Shown: positions 1 through 8,272, numbered from the stretch's first letter. The stretch: 64,000 bases of DNA from Arthrobacter sp. Leaf137 (GCF_001423525.1 NZ_LMOI01000002.1:213110-277109), one strand, 5' to 3'. Numbers and translations are program-made. Notes: generated by a model from the sequence alone, not told the origin.

Positions 1-1
1 C

Positions 2-1156
2 GACACCACCGACGAACTCCTGGACCTCGCCGCCCAGGTCACCGATTCCGCCCCTGCCCGCGAAATGGACATGCTGCTCTCCGCCGGCGAACGTATCTCA
101 ATGGCCCTGCTGGCCATGGCCATCAACAAACTCGGCGCGTCCGCGCAGTCCTTTACCGGGTCGCAGGCCGGCATGATCACCGATGGCATCCACGGCAAGG
201 CCCGCATCATCGACGTGGACCCCCACCGCATCCGCACCGCGCTGGACAAGGAAAACATCGCCATTGTGGCCGGTTTCCAGGGCATGAGCCGGAGCACCAA
301 CGAAATCACCACCCTGGGCCGGGGCGGGTCGGACACCACCGCGGTGGCCCTGGCTGCTGCACTGGAAGCTGACGTCTGCGAGATCTACACGGATGTGGAC
401 GGCATCTACACGGCCGATCCCCGGGTTGTCCCGTCTGCCCAGAAGATCGACACCATTTCCAGCGAGGAGATGCTGGAGCTTGCAGCGTCCGGCGCCAAGA
501 TCCTGCATCTCCGGTGCGTCGAGTATGCCCGCCGATTCGGCGTGCCCCTTCACGTTCGTTCCTCATTCAGCCAGCACGAAGGCACCTGGGTCATCCCCAG
601 CGCCGAAGACAAGATCACCACTCAAGAGGGAGTTGCCTTGGAGCAGCCAATCATCTCCGGCGTTGCGCACGACCGCTCGGAAGCCAAGGTCACCGTTGTG
701 GGCGTTCCGGACATCCCGGGCAAGGCCGCCGCTATTTTCCAGGTCATCGCCGATGCCCATTCCAACATCGACATGATCGTCCAGAACGTGTCTACCCACG
801 GAACCGGCAAGACCGACATTTCGTTCACGCTTCCCATCGTTGAGGGCGCCGATGCCCTTGCGGCCCTGCACGCCGCGCAGGACAAGATCGGCTTCGAAAC
901 CATCGAATACAACGAGCAGATCGGCAAGCTCTCCCTGATCGGCGCCGGCATGCGGTCCCACCCGGGCGTCTCGGCCACCTTCTTCAAGGCGCTGTCCGAC
1001 GCCGGCATCAACATCAACATGATTTCCACATCGGAAATCAGGATCTCCGTAGTCACCCATGCAGACCTGCTGGACGAGGCTGTGCGCGTCATCCACAATG
1101 CGTTCGAGCTGGACAGCGACAACGAAGCCACCGTGTATGGCGGCACCGGCCGCTGA
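2..1156 (+). CDS. lysC: Aspartate kinase (3' part)
   Basis: Phosphorylates aspartate, the first step of lysine, threonine, methionine and diaminopimelate synthesis. The reading frame is open to the left edge, so the N-terminal kinase start (roughly 40-60 residues) lies outside the window; 384 codons are visible. The kinase part contains [13 protein letters not shown] and the GDP-like substrate region [16 protein letters not shown]. The C-terminal third has two ACT domains: one beginning near [14 protein letters not shown] and one near [14 protein letters not shown], the latter with the [11 protein letters not shown] feedback site. Members of this actinobacterial class are usually inhibited by lysine plus threonine. 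asd does not follow; a strong terminator lies 16 bases after the stop. An in-frame internal start may yield a separate ACT-domain beta subunit (see entry at 625). Confidence 0.95.
   Translation, partial: DTTDELLDLAAQVTDSAPAREMDMLLSAGERISMALLAMAINKLGASAQSFTGSQAGMITDGIHGKARIIDVDPHRIRTALDKENIAIVAGFQGMSRSTNEITTLGRGGSDTTAVALAAALEADVCEIYTDVDGIYTADPRVVPSAQKIDTISSEEMLELAASGAKILHLRCVEYARRFGVPLHVRSSFSQHEGTWVIPSAEDKITTQEGVALEQPIISGVAHDRSEAKVTVVGVPDIPGKAAAIFQVIADAHSNIDMIVQNVSTHGTGKTDISFTLPIVEGADALAALHAAQDKIGFETIEYNEQIGKLSLIGAGMRSHPGVSATFFKALSDAGININMISTSEIRISVVTHADLLDEAVRVIHNAFELDSDNEATVYGGTGR
625..640 (+). promoter_or_regulatory. Internal RBS and TTG start for lysC beta subunit (candidate)
   Basis: AAGAGGGAG at 625-632, a five-base gap, and an in-frame TTG at 638-640 lie just before the first ACT domain. 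The product would be about 172 residues beginning [12 protein letters not shown]. In Corynebacterium glutamicum and Bacillus, aspartokinase is an alpha2beta2 complex whose beta chain comes from just such an internal start, at the equivalent position. Use of this start here is inferred. Confidence 0.55.
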
Positions 1157-1171
1157 CAGCCGCAGGCAGAC

Positions 1172-1220
1172 AAAAAGCCGGGCCGCTTTCCATGATTCAT
1201 GGAAAGCGGCCCGGTTTTTT
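1172..1220 (+). terminator. Rho-independent terminator after lysC
   Basis: A perfect 17-bp stem (1178-1194 with 1198-1214), a 3-base loop, an A-run before it (1172-1176) and six T's after it (1215-1220). The A/T flanks make it usable in both directions, so it can also stop transcription from the small minus-strand genes to the right. Confidence 0.9.
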
Positions 1221-1257
1221 CATGCTGTGCGGCTTGGGACCTGAATGCCGGAAGGGT

Positions 1258-1473
1258 TCAGCTTTCCCGTTCCAGGTCTTCCCGCCGGACGGCGTAGTGG
1301 TGGCCTGTTGAGTCGGTTTCCACCACGAAGTGCGCAAGGTCCTCCTCGGAGGCCTGCTCGAAATCGTCGTGCCTGTGGATCACCGGAGTATCGGCATCAA
1401 GCCGGGTCGCTGGACCGAAGAAGAAGCGGAGCCGGTCCGTCATGCTCATGAATCCGCTGAGTACGTGTGCCAC
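1258..1473 (-). CDS. Small conserved hypothetical protein with FGPA motif
   Basis: 71 residues, no signal peptide or membrane segment; rich in charged residues. The GTG start at 1473 has a strong ribosome site (GAAGGGGGTGG) about six bases upstream, which favours it over internal ATGs at 1449 and 1443. The N-terminal part has LRFFFGPATR, closely matching LRAVFGPANR in the next gene upstream (1633-1875), suggesting two members of one small family. Function unknown. Confidence 0.6.
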   Translation of the reverse strand: MAHVLSGFMSMTDRLRFFFGPATRLDADTPVIHRHDDFEQASEEDLAHFVVETDSTGHHYAVRREDLERES

Positions 1474-1632
1474 TGTTTTCCACCCCCTTCCCCGGTGCGA
1501 GGAAATGAGCCATTGGCTCCACCCGGGAGCCGGTGCCCCTCATTTTACGCCGGGGACGGGCAAAAAGCTCCGGGATACCGGCGTTCCGGCGGGAAGCAGC
1601 GGCCGGTCAGTTGGACGGGGGCCGCGGGCCGA

Positions 1633-1875
1633 TCAGCGCAGGGATTTGTCGCCCGGGTCCTTCGGCACCACGTAGGTGCTTCCGTCCGGCCGGGTGATGG
1701 TCTCCCATTGCTGGCTTTCGGCCTGGCGCTGTTCAAGGAGCCGGCGGTTTTCCTCGGTCATGGCGTGTCCGAGGGCGGAACGGTTGGCCGGCCCGAAGAC
1801 TGCCCGCAATTTGCCGGTGGCCCGCATGAACCGCTGGGAAGCATTGCCCCTGTCTTCAGTGTTGCGCCTGGCCAT
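1633..1875 (-). CDS. Small conserved hypothetical protein with FGPA motif
   Basis: 80 residues. ATG at 1875 is preferred over the ATG at 1890 because GGAAGGAA sits seven bases before it and overlaps the upstream ATG. The sequence opens with a basic region, has LRAVFGPANR, then a charged stretch and a C-terminal WETITRPDGSTYVVPK segment. No signal peptide or membrane segment. It is divergent from the MarR regulator at 1952, and the 76-bp gap contains that gene's palindrome, so it may share regulation. Function unknown. Confidence 0.65.
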   Translation of the reverse strand: MARRNTEDRGNASQRFMRATGKLRAVFGPANRSALGHAMTEENRRLLEQRQAESQQWETITRPDGSTYVVPKDPGDKSLR

Positions 1876-1923
1876 GAACTTTCCTTCCATCTGACATCCT
1901 GCCTACCGAAAGTGTACGCTAAT

Positions 1924-1939
1924 TATTAGTGCACTAATA
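1924..1939. promoter_or_regulatory. Palindromic operator candidate
   Basis: TATTAGTGCACTAATA is a perfect 16-bp palindrome lying three bases before the ribosome site (GGAGGA) of the MarR gene. Its position suggests autorepression and possibly control of the divergent small gene. MarR/OhrR dimers bind AT-rich palindromes of this size. Binding is inferred. Confidence 0.6.
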
Positions 1940-1951
1940 GTTGGAGGACCG

Positions 1952-2419
1952 ATGACCACCGCAGCCGCCCCGGACGCCCGCGAAGACGACCTGCTCCTGG
2001 AGCACCAGTTGTGTTTCGCCCTGACCGTGGCTTCCCGCAGCGTCGTGGGCGCCTACAAGCCAGTACTGGAAAGACTGAACCTGACCCACCCGCAGTACCT
2101 CGTCATGCTCGCTTTGTGGGAAACCAGTCCCCGCACCGTCAGGAACATCAGCGAAGCCCTCGCCCAGGAACCGGCCACCATTTCGCCGCTGCTGCGCCGT
2201 CTTGAAGCGGCCGGATTCATCACCCGGCGCCGGGCCGACGGGAACGAACGTGCCCTGTCGGTGGAGCTCACGCCAAAAGGTGCCGCCCTCCGGCAAGAGG
2301 CGCTCAAGGTTCCCGGCACCATGATGGACAGGCTGGGGCTGACACGCGGGCAGGTCACCGAGCTGCACGCCAGCATGATGGCACTCATCGCCGCCACGTC
2401 CGGCAGCGGGGAGTCATAG
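1952..2419 (+). CDS. MarR-family regulator, OhrR-like
   Basis: 155-residue winged-helix repressor. The N-terminal HQLCFALTVASR segment, the LNLTHPQYLVMLALWE helix and the wing region NERALSVELTPKG match the OhrR branch, which senses organic peroxides through one N-terminal cysteine (here Cys21). Tyr35 corresponds to one of the tyrosines that contact the oxidised cysteine in Bacillus OhrR, whereas the other aligned position is Thr25. No ohr gene lies next to it, so its target is elsewhere or it acts on its neighbours. ATG has GGAGGA three bases upstream and a perfect palindrome just before that. Confidence 0.85.
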   Translation: MTTAAAPDAREDDLLLEHQLCFALTVASRSVVGAYKPVLERLNLTHPQYLVMLALWETSPRTVRNISEALAQEPATISPLLRRLEAAGFITRRRADGNERALSVELTPKGAALRQEALKVPGTMMDRLGLTRGQVTELHASMMALIAATSGSGES

Positions 2420-2505
2420 GCAGCGCAGCCCACTCCCCTCCAGCGCACCGGGCCGGTTCAGCGGAGCGCCCAGCACAACCAGGGGACGTTAGAATCGAGG
2501 CATGA

Positions 2506-3105
2506 ATGAGGCGTCGGACCATGCGTAACGTGAGGCTTCACCTGGCGGCCCTTGCCGTCATTGCGGGCCTGCTCTCCGCCTGCACCGGAGGCCCGGACGG
2601 CGGCAACCCACCCTCATCCACACCCCCGGCTCAGTCGCCAACCTCCTCCGCCCCGTCGTCGGCAACCGCCCCTCCGTCAACAGCCACTCCATCCCCGGAC
2701 ACCGAAACGTCCGTTCCGGCCCCGCCACCTGCATCCCCGTCCGCGCTGCCTGCCGGGCCCGGCCAGGGCAATGCCGAACTTGCCATCACAGTCATTCCGG
2801 CGGAAGGCCAAGCCGCCGTCAACTACACGCTCGTGTGCGAATCCGGAGTTCCGGCAGGCGAAAGCAGCCACCCCACGGCTGATGCCGCCTGTGCGGCCCT
2901 CAAACGGAATGCTGCCCTGCTGAACCAGGCGCCCCGCACGGCCCAGGCCTGCACCCAGCAATATGGCGGACCGGAAAAGGCGACCGTGACCGGAGTGGTT
3001 GACGGAACCGCCGTCGAGGCATCCTTCGCCCGCACGGACGGTTGCGAAATCAGCGCCTGGGACGCCGCGAAAGACATTCTTGGAGGCGCCGGTGGAGCAA
3101 CTTAG
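2506..3105 (+). CDS. Lipoprotein with subtilisin-inhibitor-like (SSI) domain
   Basis: 199 residues. A signal peptide ends in the lipobox LLSAC, followed by a Ser/Pro/Thr-rich linker of about 55 residues that would hold the domain away from the membrane. The C-terminal domain matches the Streptomyces subtilisin inhibitor fold: YTLVC...AAC supplies the first cysteine pair and ACTQQYGGP...TDGCEI the second. By alignment the reactive-site pair (Met-Val in SSI) is Gln-Gln here, so potency against subtilisins is uncertain. The next gene's start overlaps this stop, and a secreted subtilase gene converges on the unit from the right. A candidate -10 (TAGAAT, 2490-2495) and GAGG precede the ATG. Confidence 0.8.
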   Translation: MRRRTMRNVRLHLAALAVIAGLLSACTGGPDGGNPPSSTPPAQSPTSSAPSSATAPPSTATPSPDTETSVPAPPPASPSALPAGPGQGNAELAITVIPAEGQAAVNYTLVCESGVPAGESSHPTADAACAALKRNAALLNQAPRTAQACTQQYGGPEKATVTGVVDGTAVEASFARTDGCEISAWDAAKDILGGAGGAT

Positions 3106-4054
3106 GCTCCTGGCGGCGGACGAGTGGCGGACGCGGGAAGAGGCCCATCAACTTCGCGTGGGCCGCTACGCCGATCCATATTTGGAGCGGAGGTCCGCCG
3201 GGCGGAAACACCCGGTGGAGGACTTCCTTTTCACCTACTACACGCAAAAGCCGGGCCAGCTTCGCCGCTGGCACCCCGGCGCTGGAACCGTCCTGGTAGG
3301 CAGCGCGGGCGAGGCCCGGCGCGGATGGAAGCACTACCGGGAGCTCGACGACGGCGAAGTGGCTGTGCTGGGCCTGCCAACAGGAAGCACTGCGGTCGCC
3401 TTCGACCGGGCCGCCTTCCTGGCCGACCGGGCGGACGCGGTGGCCTTCGCGGAAATCATCCTGCGCGGAACCGCGGCCAGGCCTGCCCAGTTCGGCTGCT
3501 TCGGCCTTCATGAATGGGCCATGGTGTACCGCCAGGACAAATTCGACCTGCGCCACGAATACCTGAAACTGCGCCTTGGCTCCGAGGGAACGGACCAGGT
3601 GGTGGAGGATAACCGCATCCGCTGCACACACTTTGATGCGTTCCGCTTCTATTCTCCTGATGCGTTGCCGCTTAATGAGCACCTGCCTACCCGGGACTCC
3701 CAACGGCACATGGAGCAGCCCGGCTGCCTGCATGCCAACATGGACCTCTACAAGTGGGCCTACAAGCTGCTTCCCGCCCTTCCAAGCGAGCTGGTCATGG
3801 ACTGCTTCGAGCTCTCGTGGCGGATCCGCGCCATGGATATGCAGGCATCCCCCTACGACCTCGCCGGCTGGGGCTACCCGCCCATCCGTATTGAGACCGC
3901 CGATGGAAAAGCCGACTACGTTGCCCGGCAGCGTGGGTTTGCCCAGGAAGCCGCAACACTTCGGGGCAGGCTGGCAGCGGCTTTGGCGGCGGCCACAGGC
4001 CTACCCACCACGTCCGCAAAAGGAGAAGTCCATGGCGAACAAGGCGCAGCCTGA
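3092..4054 (+). CDS. Conserved actinobacterial protein of unknown function
   Basis: 320 residues from GTG 3092, with TGGAGG five bases upstream; this start overlaps the SSI lipoprotein stop by 14 bases. Hallmarks are HPVEDFLFTYY, QLRRWHPG, RPAQFGCFGLHEWAMVYR, RCTHFDAFRFY, EQPGCLHANMDLYKWAYKL, ELVMDCFEL and MDMQASPYDL, with many conserved His, Asp, Glu and Cys residues that suggest a metal-dependent enzyme. Relatives are often labelled 3-methyladenine DNA glycosylase in databases, but I see no helix-hairpin-helix or other glycosylase motif, so I do not adopt that name. No signal peptide: cytoplasmic. It is embedded between two SSI-like genes. Confidence 0.8.
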   Translation: MEQLRLLAADEWRTREEAHQLRVGRYADPYLERRSAGRKHPVEDFLFTYYTQKPGQLRRWHPGAGTVLVGSAGEARRGWKHYRELDDGEVAVLGLPTGSTAVAFDRAAFLADRADAVAFAEIILRGTAARPAQFGCFGLHEWAMVYRQDKFDLRHEYLKLRLGSEGTDQVVEDNRIRCTHFDAFRFYSPDALPLNEHLPTRDSQRHMEQPGCLHANMDLYKWAYKLLPALPSELVMDCFELSWRIRAMDMQASPYDLAGWGYPPIRIETADGKADYVARQRGFAQEAATLRGRLAAALAAATGLPTTSAKGEVHGEQGAA

Positions 4055-4409
4055 TCCCGGATCCGTTCACCTGGTGATCAACCTCAGCGAAACACCGGAC
4101 GGCCCGCACCATAACTTCACCCTGCAGGCCAGCCACGGCAAGGTATCCCCCGGCTCGACCGTACCGGACCCGCAGGCCGCGCTCGACGCCGTCCTCAAAC
4201 ACGGACCCGCGATCTTCTTTCCTGAACCCGGGCCGCCGCGGCTCTGTACCCAGCAGTACGGCGGGCCGCAGCAGGCTGTCGTTACGGGGACGTTCCACGG
4301 CAGGCGCGTCCACACCACGCTGACACTGACCGATGGCTGCGAGATTTCCCGGTGGCGGGCCCTTGCTCCACTGCTGGGCGGAACTGCCGGAGCCGCCGGC
4401 ACTACTTAG
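4032..4409 (+). CDS. SSI-like protein lacking a signal peptide
   Basis: 125 residues from ATG 4032, with AAGGAGA upstream; it overlaps the preceding gene by 23 bases, implying coupled translation. The C-terminal CTQQYGGPQQAVVTG...TDGCEISRW block is nearly the same as in the lipoprotein at 2506, so the two are paralogues. It has no secretion signal, and the first SSI cysteine pair is missing (FTLQASHG where the lipoprotein has YTLVCESG), leaving only the second disulfide pair. It could be a diverged cytoplasmic binding domain and not an active inhibitor. Confidence 0.75.
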   Translation: MANKAQPDPGSVHLVINLSETPDGPHHNFTLQASHGKVSPGSTVPDPQAALDAVLKHGPAIFFPEPGPPRLCTQQYGGPQQAVVTGTFHGRRVHTTLTLTDGCEISRWRALAPLLGGTAGAAGTT

Positions 4410-4433
4410 GCGGACGGATACCCGCCCCAAACA

Positions 4434-4473
4434 CTGATGGCCGGCGGATCGCAGTCGATCCGCCGGCCATCAG
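4434..4473. terminator. Terminator-like hairpin between convergent genes
   Basis: A perfect 18-bp stem (4434-4451 with 4456-4473) with a CAGT loop lies between the SSI-like gene and the convergent subtilase gene. There is no clear T-run, but it can serve both directions. Confidence 0.7.
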
Positions 4474-4516
4474 TTATCCGGTTATCCAGGCTCCGGGCCT
4501 CCTGGGAGGCTTGCGC

Positions 4517-7500
4517 CTAGATTCCCAGGTTGGAGCTCCCCGATTCGTCCTGGAACTCCTTCTTCTTCTTTTCCTTCTTGACCTTGTCCTTCTTGTCCTT
4601 CTTGCCCGGGTCCGTCTGCTCGTCATCCGGGACCACTGCGCCGGCCCCCGGGGTCACTACCACCGAGACAAAGGTGGGCGTGGCACCGCCGGAGTAGTTG
4701 ACCCGGCCGATGTAGGAGCCAGGCTGGAGGTTCTGCCACGACAACGTCACGTCACCGGCAGTGCCGTTCGCCAACCGAAGCGGGTTCGGGCTGACCGAGG
4801 CATTGCCCACGTTTGCACCCAGGACTGCAGCATCCAACGAGGCCTTGGTGGGCTGGCCGTTAGGGCTTGCGTAGAGGTTGGCAAACATCGTGTAGACGCC
4901 GGCCTTGGGATTGGCGACGGACACTGATTCGCTGGCGGACACCGTCTGGGAGGAGAGCTGCTTGCCATCCGGGGTGAACACCAGGAGATCGAAGTCAGCG
5001 TTCTCGTCCGAGGAGAAGACGGAGAACTTGGCCAGCGGCGAACCCGCCGCCACCGTCACCTGCTTCAAGGCGTTGGAGGTGTTGTTCGCCAGCGCCAGCG
5101 GCCCGGGGACCAGTTCCACGGCAGTTGAATCCGCCTTGGACAGGCCGTCCACCGTCATGCTGACCGGTGCGTTGGTTCCGGACACCACGGGAATCTTCCC
5201 CTGCCCGGTACCGCCCACTGAGCTGAAGGCGGCATTCGCCGGCGCCACCACGGACTGCGGACGGACCGCTACCGGCGAAGCGACGTTCTTGCCGGCGCCC
5301 TGCCAGACCAGGCTGCCCATGGCGAACTGGCCTGTGGGGGCGGAGGCATTTTCAAACTTGACCTTGAAAGTCCGCTTTTCGCCCACCGCACTGAAGTTCA
5401 GGATCGAGGGGGTCACCGTGACTTTGACGCCCGGCACGTTCACCTGGGCGCGGTACAGGCCGGGGGTCAGGGCCGTCACCGTGCGGGTCACTTCGGTCCT
5501 GCCCGTCAGTGCGCCGAGTGCAAACGAGGCCACATTCATGTCCCGCGGCGCCGTAGTCCCCAGATCCGGGATGCCCAGGTCCAGTCCGGTTCCCTGGATG
5601 AACTTCAGGTAATCGGTTTCGTTAGCGTCGTACACCAGTCCCGGGTCCAGGACCTTGGCAACCGACACCTGGCCGGCGCCGGTGGCGAAGACATCCGTGT
5701 TTCGGCTGCCGTCCGCGTTCTTGACGTCCGTAGCGGTGGTCATCATGGCTGATTTGACCGTGGCGGGCGACCAGGTGGGGTTCTTGCCCAGGACCAGCGC
5801 ACCGAAGCCTGCCACGTGCGGGGCGGCCATCGATGTGCCGGACATCATGCCGAACTGGGCGCCGGCTTCACCGATGGGTGAAACACCGGCCAGAACGGCG
5901 ACGCCGGGAGCGGCGACGTCCGGTTTCAGCAGGTCGGAGTCGGTGGCCAGCAGCGGGCCGCGTGAGGAGAATCCGGCGATCTGCGGCTGGGGCTCCTGCG
6001 GCAGGCCGGTGGTGTCCTTGTTTACCAGCGCGGCTTTGATGGCGGGGTTGGCTGCCAGCTTGTCCTTGATCTGTTGGGTTGCCGGCGGATTCACGTGGAC
6101 AGTGGGAACGGCGTGCTGGTCCACGTCCTCGGAGGACGGGGTGACGTTGACGAGGATCATGCCGACGCCGCCGGTGCGCTTGACCTCGGCGCTCTTGGCC
6201 ACACGGTCAACTACTCCCCTGTCGCAGACGACAATCTTGCCGGCCACCTTGGCGGGGTCCAGTGTGTTCGGTCCGCAGAGCTCGGGGCTTGCGGCTCCTG
6301 CTGCGGCAGCAGATGCGGCGAGGACCAGCGGACTGGCCGGGACATTGTTGGCCATCAGGCTGGCACCGCGGTACTTGCTGCCGTCCTCGAATTCAACAGT
6401 TCCCTGTAGCTCTGTGGAGAAGGACGAGGCAGCGACAGTAGTGAGCCAGGGTGCGCCGTGGTTTACGGTGCTGGCCGTGGGGCCGCTGTTGCCTGCGGAT
6501 GCGGAAACGAAGACTCCAGCTGAGGCGGCGGAGAGGAAGGCCAGGGCAACCGGGTCCGTGGTGGTGGAGGTGCTGCCCGAAATGGAGTAGTTCAGGACAT
6601 CCACGCCGTCCAGGATCGCCTGGTTGATGGCGGCCACCGATGCGGAGCTGTAGCAGCCGCCGGTGTTGGGGTCGGTGTCTTCCCAGCAGACCTTGTAGAT
6701 GGAGAGTTTGGCCGCCGGAGCGACGCCGCCGGTGATGCCCATGTCACGGGCGCCCAGGTTGGCCCGGACGTTCGCGTTTCCGGCTGCGGTGCTGGCGGTG
6801 TGGGTACCGTGGCTTCCGACATCAACGGGAGAAAGGACTTCCTCGGGGGCTCGGTTGGCCTCCGGGACGTACTTCTTGAAGTCGTCGGCGAAGTAGCGGG
6901 CACTGAGGACCTTGGAGTTGCAGGCGCTGCCGTCGAAGGCGGCCCCGGTGCCTTCGCCCTTTTGGCATTCGCCCACGAACGTGTCGCCGTCGGACTTCAG
7001 CATCGCGATCTTGCCGTCTGCTGTCCGGTAGGGCACGCCCACTTCGGGGTTTCCGGCCAGCGGCTTGACGTCGGTTCCGGCGAAAAAGGGGCTGGAGGGG
7101 GTGTATCCGGAGTCGATGACTCCCACCACAACACCCTTGCCGGCGTTCTCCGTGCCACCGAAGGATGTGTTCCAGATGCCTTGCGGGCCGGAGAGCTGGA
7201 GGAAATCGGTGGTGGAGTAGTCCGGCGCGTTCTCGGTATCCGGCGCCACCATGAGGACCTTCGGGTCCTTGGCCAGTTTCAGCGCCTGGTCGGCGGAGAG
7301 ATCCGCGGCGAAGCCATTGATGGCGGCGGTGAAGTTGCGTTTGATCTGGACACTTTCATCCTTGGCAATCTCGCGCTGCTGCGTTTCGAGATGCTGCTGG
7401 TAGCGCTGCACCTCTGGCCGCCCGGCGTCGAGCTTCTTTCCGCTTTCAGGCTTCGTAGCGCTCAGGTCGCCGGTGCCGCCTGCATAGGTGGCTGCGGGCT

Positions 7501-7708
7501 TCTCAGCCAGTACCACGATGTACCTGCCGGCCTGGTAGTCCTTGGGATCAAGGTCTTTCTGCTGGACCGACGGAACCTGCCCCGTGGCGGGGGCTGCCGT
7601 GGCCGGCACGGCTGCCACTGAACCAAGAAGCAGCGGAATCCCGACGGAGAACGCTGCAGCCCTCCGGAACCCGCCGCCCCTTGCAGGGCTCTTTCCTGTT
7701 AATTTCAC
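4517..7708 (-). CDS. Secreted S8 subtilisin-like serine protease with PA domain
   Basis: 1063 residues from GTG 7708, chosen because GAAAGGG precedes it and the signal peptide follows at once. Order: signal peptide (1 to about 38), I9-type propeptide (about 60-157), S8 catalytic domain with Asp199 (GVIDSGY), His300 (GSHGTHTAS), oxyanion Asn407 (AGNSG) and Ser626 (SGTSMAAPH), a PA insert around 470-560, then Fn3-like and pre-peptidase-type beta domains. The layout is that of large extracellular, plant-type subtilases. The extreme C terminus is a run of alternating Lys/Asp/Glu before a short Ser-rich end; no LPXTG anchor. It converges on the SSI-like genes, suggesting a protease and inhibitor locus. 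Confidence 0.93.
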   Translation of the reverse strand: MKLTGKSPARGGGFRRAAAFSVGIPLLLGSVAAVPATAAPATGQVPSVQQKDLDPKDYQAGRYIVVLAEKPAATYAGGTGDLSATKPESGKKLDAGRPEVQRYQQHLETQQREIAKDESVQIKRNFTAAINGFAADLSADQALKLAKDPKVLMVAPDTENAPDYSTTDFLQLSGPQGIWNTSFGGTENAGKGVVVGVIDSGYTPSSPFFAGTDVKPLAGNPEVGVPYRTADGKIAMLKSDGDTFVGECQKGEGTGAAFDGSACNSKVLSARYFADDFKKYVPEANRAPEEVLSPVDVGSHGTHTASTAAGNANVRANLGARDMGITGGVAPAAKLSIYKVCWEDTDPNTGGCYSSASVAAINQAILDGVDVLNYSISGSTSTTTDPVALAFLSAASAGVFVSASAGNSGPTASTVNHGAPWLTTVAASSFSTELQGTVEFEDGSKYRGASLMANNVPASPLVLAASAAAAGAASPELCGPNTLDPAKVAGKIVVCDRGVVDRVAKSAEVKRTGGVGMILVNVTPSSEDVDQHAVPTVHVNPPATQQIKDKLAANPAIKAALVNKDTTGLPQEPQPQIAGFSSRGPLLATDSDLLKPDVAAPGVAVLAGVSPIGEAGAQFGMMSGTSMAAPHVAGFGALVLGKNPTWSPATVKSAMMTTATDVKNADGSRNTDVFATGAGQVSVAKVLDPGLVYDANETDYLKFIQGTGLDLGIPDLGTTAPRDMNVASFALGALTGRTEVTRTVTALTPGLYRAQVNVPGVKVTVTPSILNFSAVGEKRTFKVKFENASAPTGQFAMGSLVWQGAGKNVASPVAVRPQSVVAPANAAFSSVGGTGQGKIPVVSGTNAPVSMTVDGLSKADSTAVELVPGPLALANNTSNALKQVTVAAGSPLAKFSVFSSDENADFDLLVFTPDGKQLSSQTVSASESVSVANPKAGVYTMFANLYASPNGQPTKASLDAAVLGANVGNASVSPNPLRLANGTAGDVTLSWQNLQPGSYIGRVNYSGGATPTFVSVVVTPGAGAVVPDDEQTDPGKKDKKDKVKKEKKKKEFQDESGSSNLGI

Positions 7709-7775
7709 GTGCACCCTTTCACGATGAACCGGCCTGTCAGGATTAGAGGGCCGGAAACGACAGGCGTGGTACAGG

Positions 7776-7796
7776 GAATTACAGGTTTTGTAATTC
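7776..7796. promoter_or_regulatory. Inverted repeat upstream of the subtilase gene
   Basis: GAATTACA and TGTAATTC form a perfect 8-bp inverted repeat with a 5-base spacer, about 70 bases upstream of the protease start and in the only AT-rich part of this 250-bp gap. A regulator site is plausible; no regulator is identified. Confidence 0.4.
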
Positions 7797-7960
7797 GATA
7801 AGACCAGCCGGTTCACAGAGTACAGACTGATAGCCGAATATGACATAGGGCACAAACGGCAAATTTTCGCCAGTCATAAGCATTGCTGGCGGGGGTCTCA
7901 CCGGGCACCCCGGGAAGACCTGCCTATGCAAGGCAGGGCGCAGGAATCCGCAGCAGAACG

Positions 7961-8146
7961 CTACTGCCGCGGGGTCCGGACCACGTCGCTGATCCATTGC
8001 CGGGTCTTCTCGTCCACAGGACCGGCGGTGCGGTTTTCCCGGGCACGGCGGTCGGCTTTGATCTTCTGGAAGACCATCCGGCCCAGGCCGGCAAATACGG
8101 CTGCGGCCATCACTGGCAAAAGGACGGACTTCGAATTCTCTGCCAT
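7961..8146 (-). CDS. Small single-pass membrane protein, hypothetical
   Basis: 61 residues from an ATG at 8146. One hydrophobic segment (SVLLPVMAAAVFAGLGRMVF) is followed by a basic stretch KIKADRRARENR, giving an N-out/C-in topology, and a short polar tail. The ribosome site is weak. It lies alone between the subtilase promoter and the purS leader. No function is recognisable, and it could be spurious, though the composition is typical of a real small membrane protein. Confidence 0.5.
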   Translation of the reverse strand: MAENSKSVLLPVMAAAVFAGLGRMVFQKIKADRRARENRTAGPVDEKTRQWISDVVRTPRQ

Positions 8147-8272
8147 CCCGTCATCCTAGTGAAGGGTCCCTTTCAACTCCATAGCGGGATCGCACGGATG
8201 TGCCGGATTGCCCTTGCGCGGGCCTCGCCGTGACGTGGATCTACCGAATACAGGGTGGGGCCGCCGGGCCGG

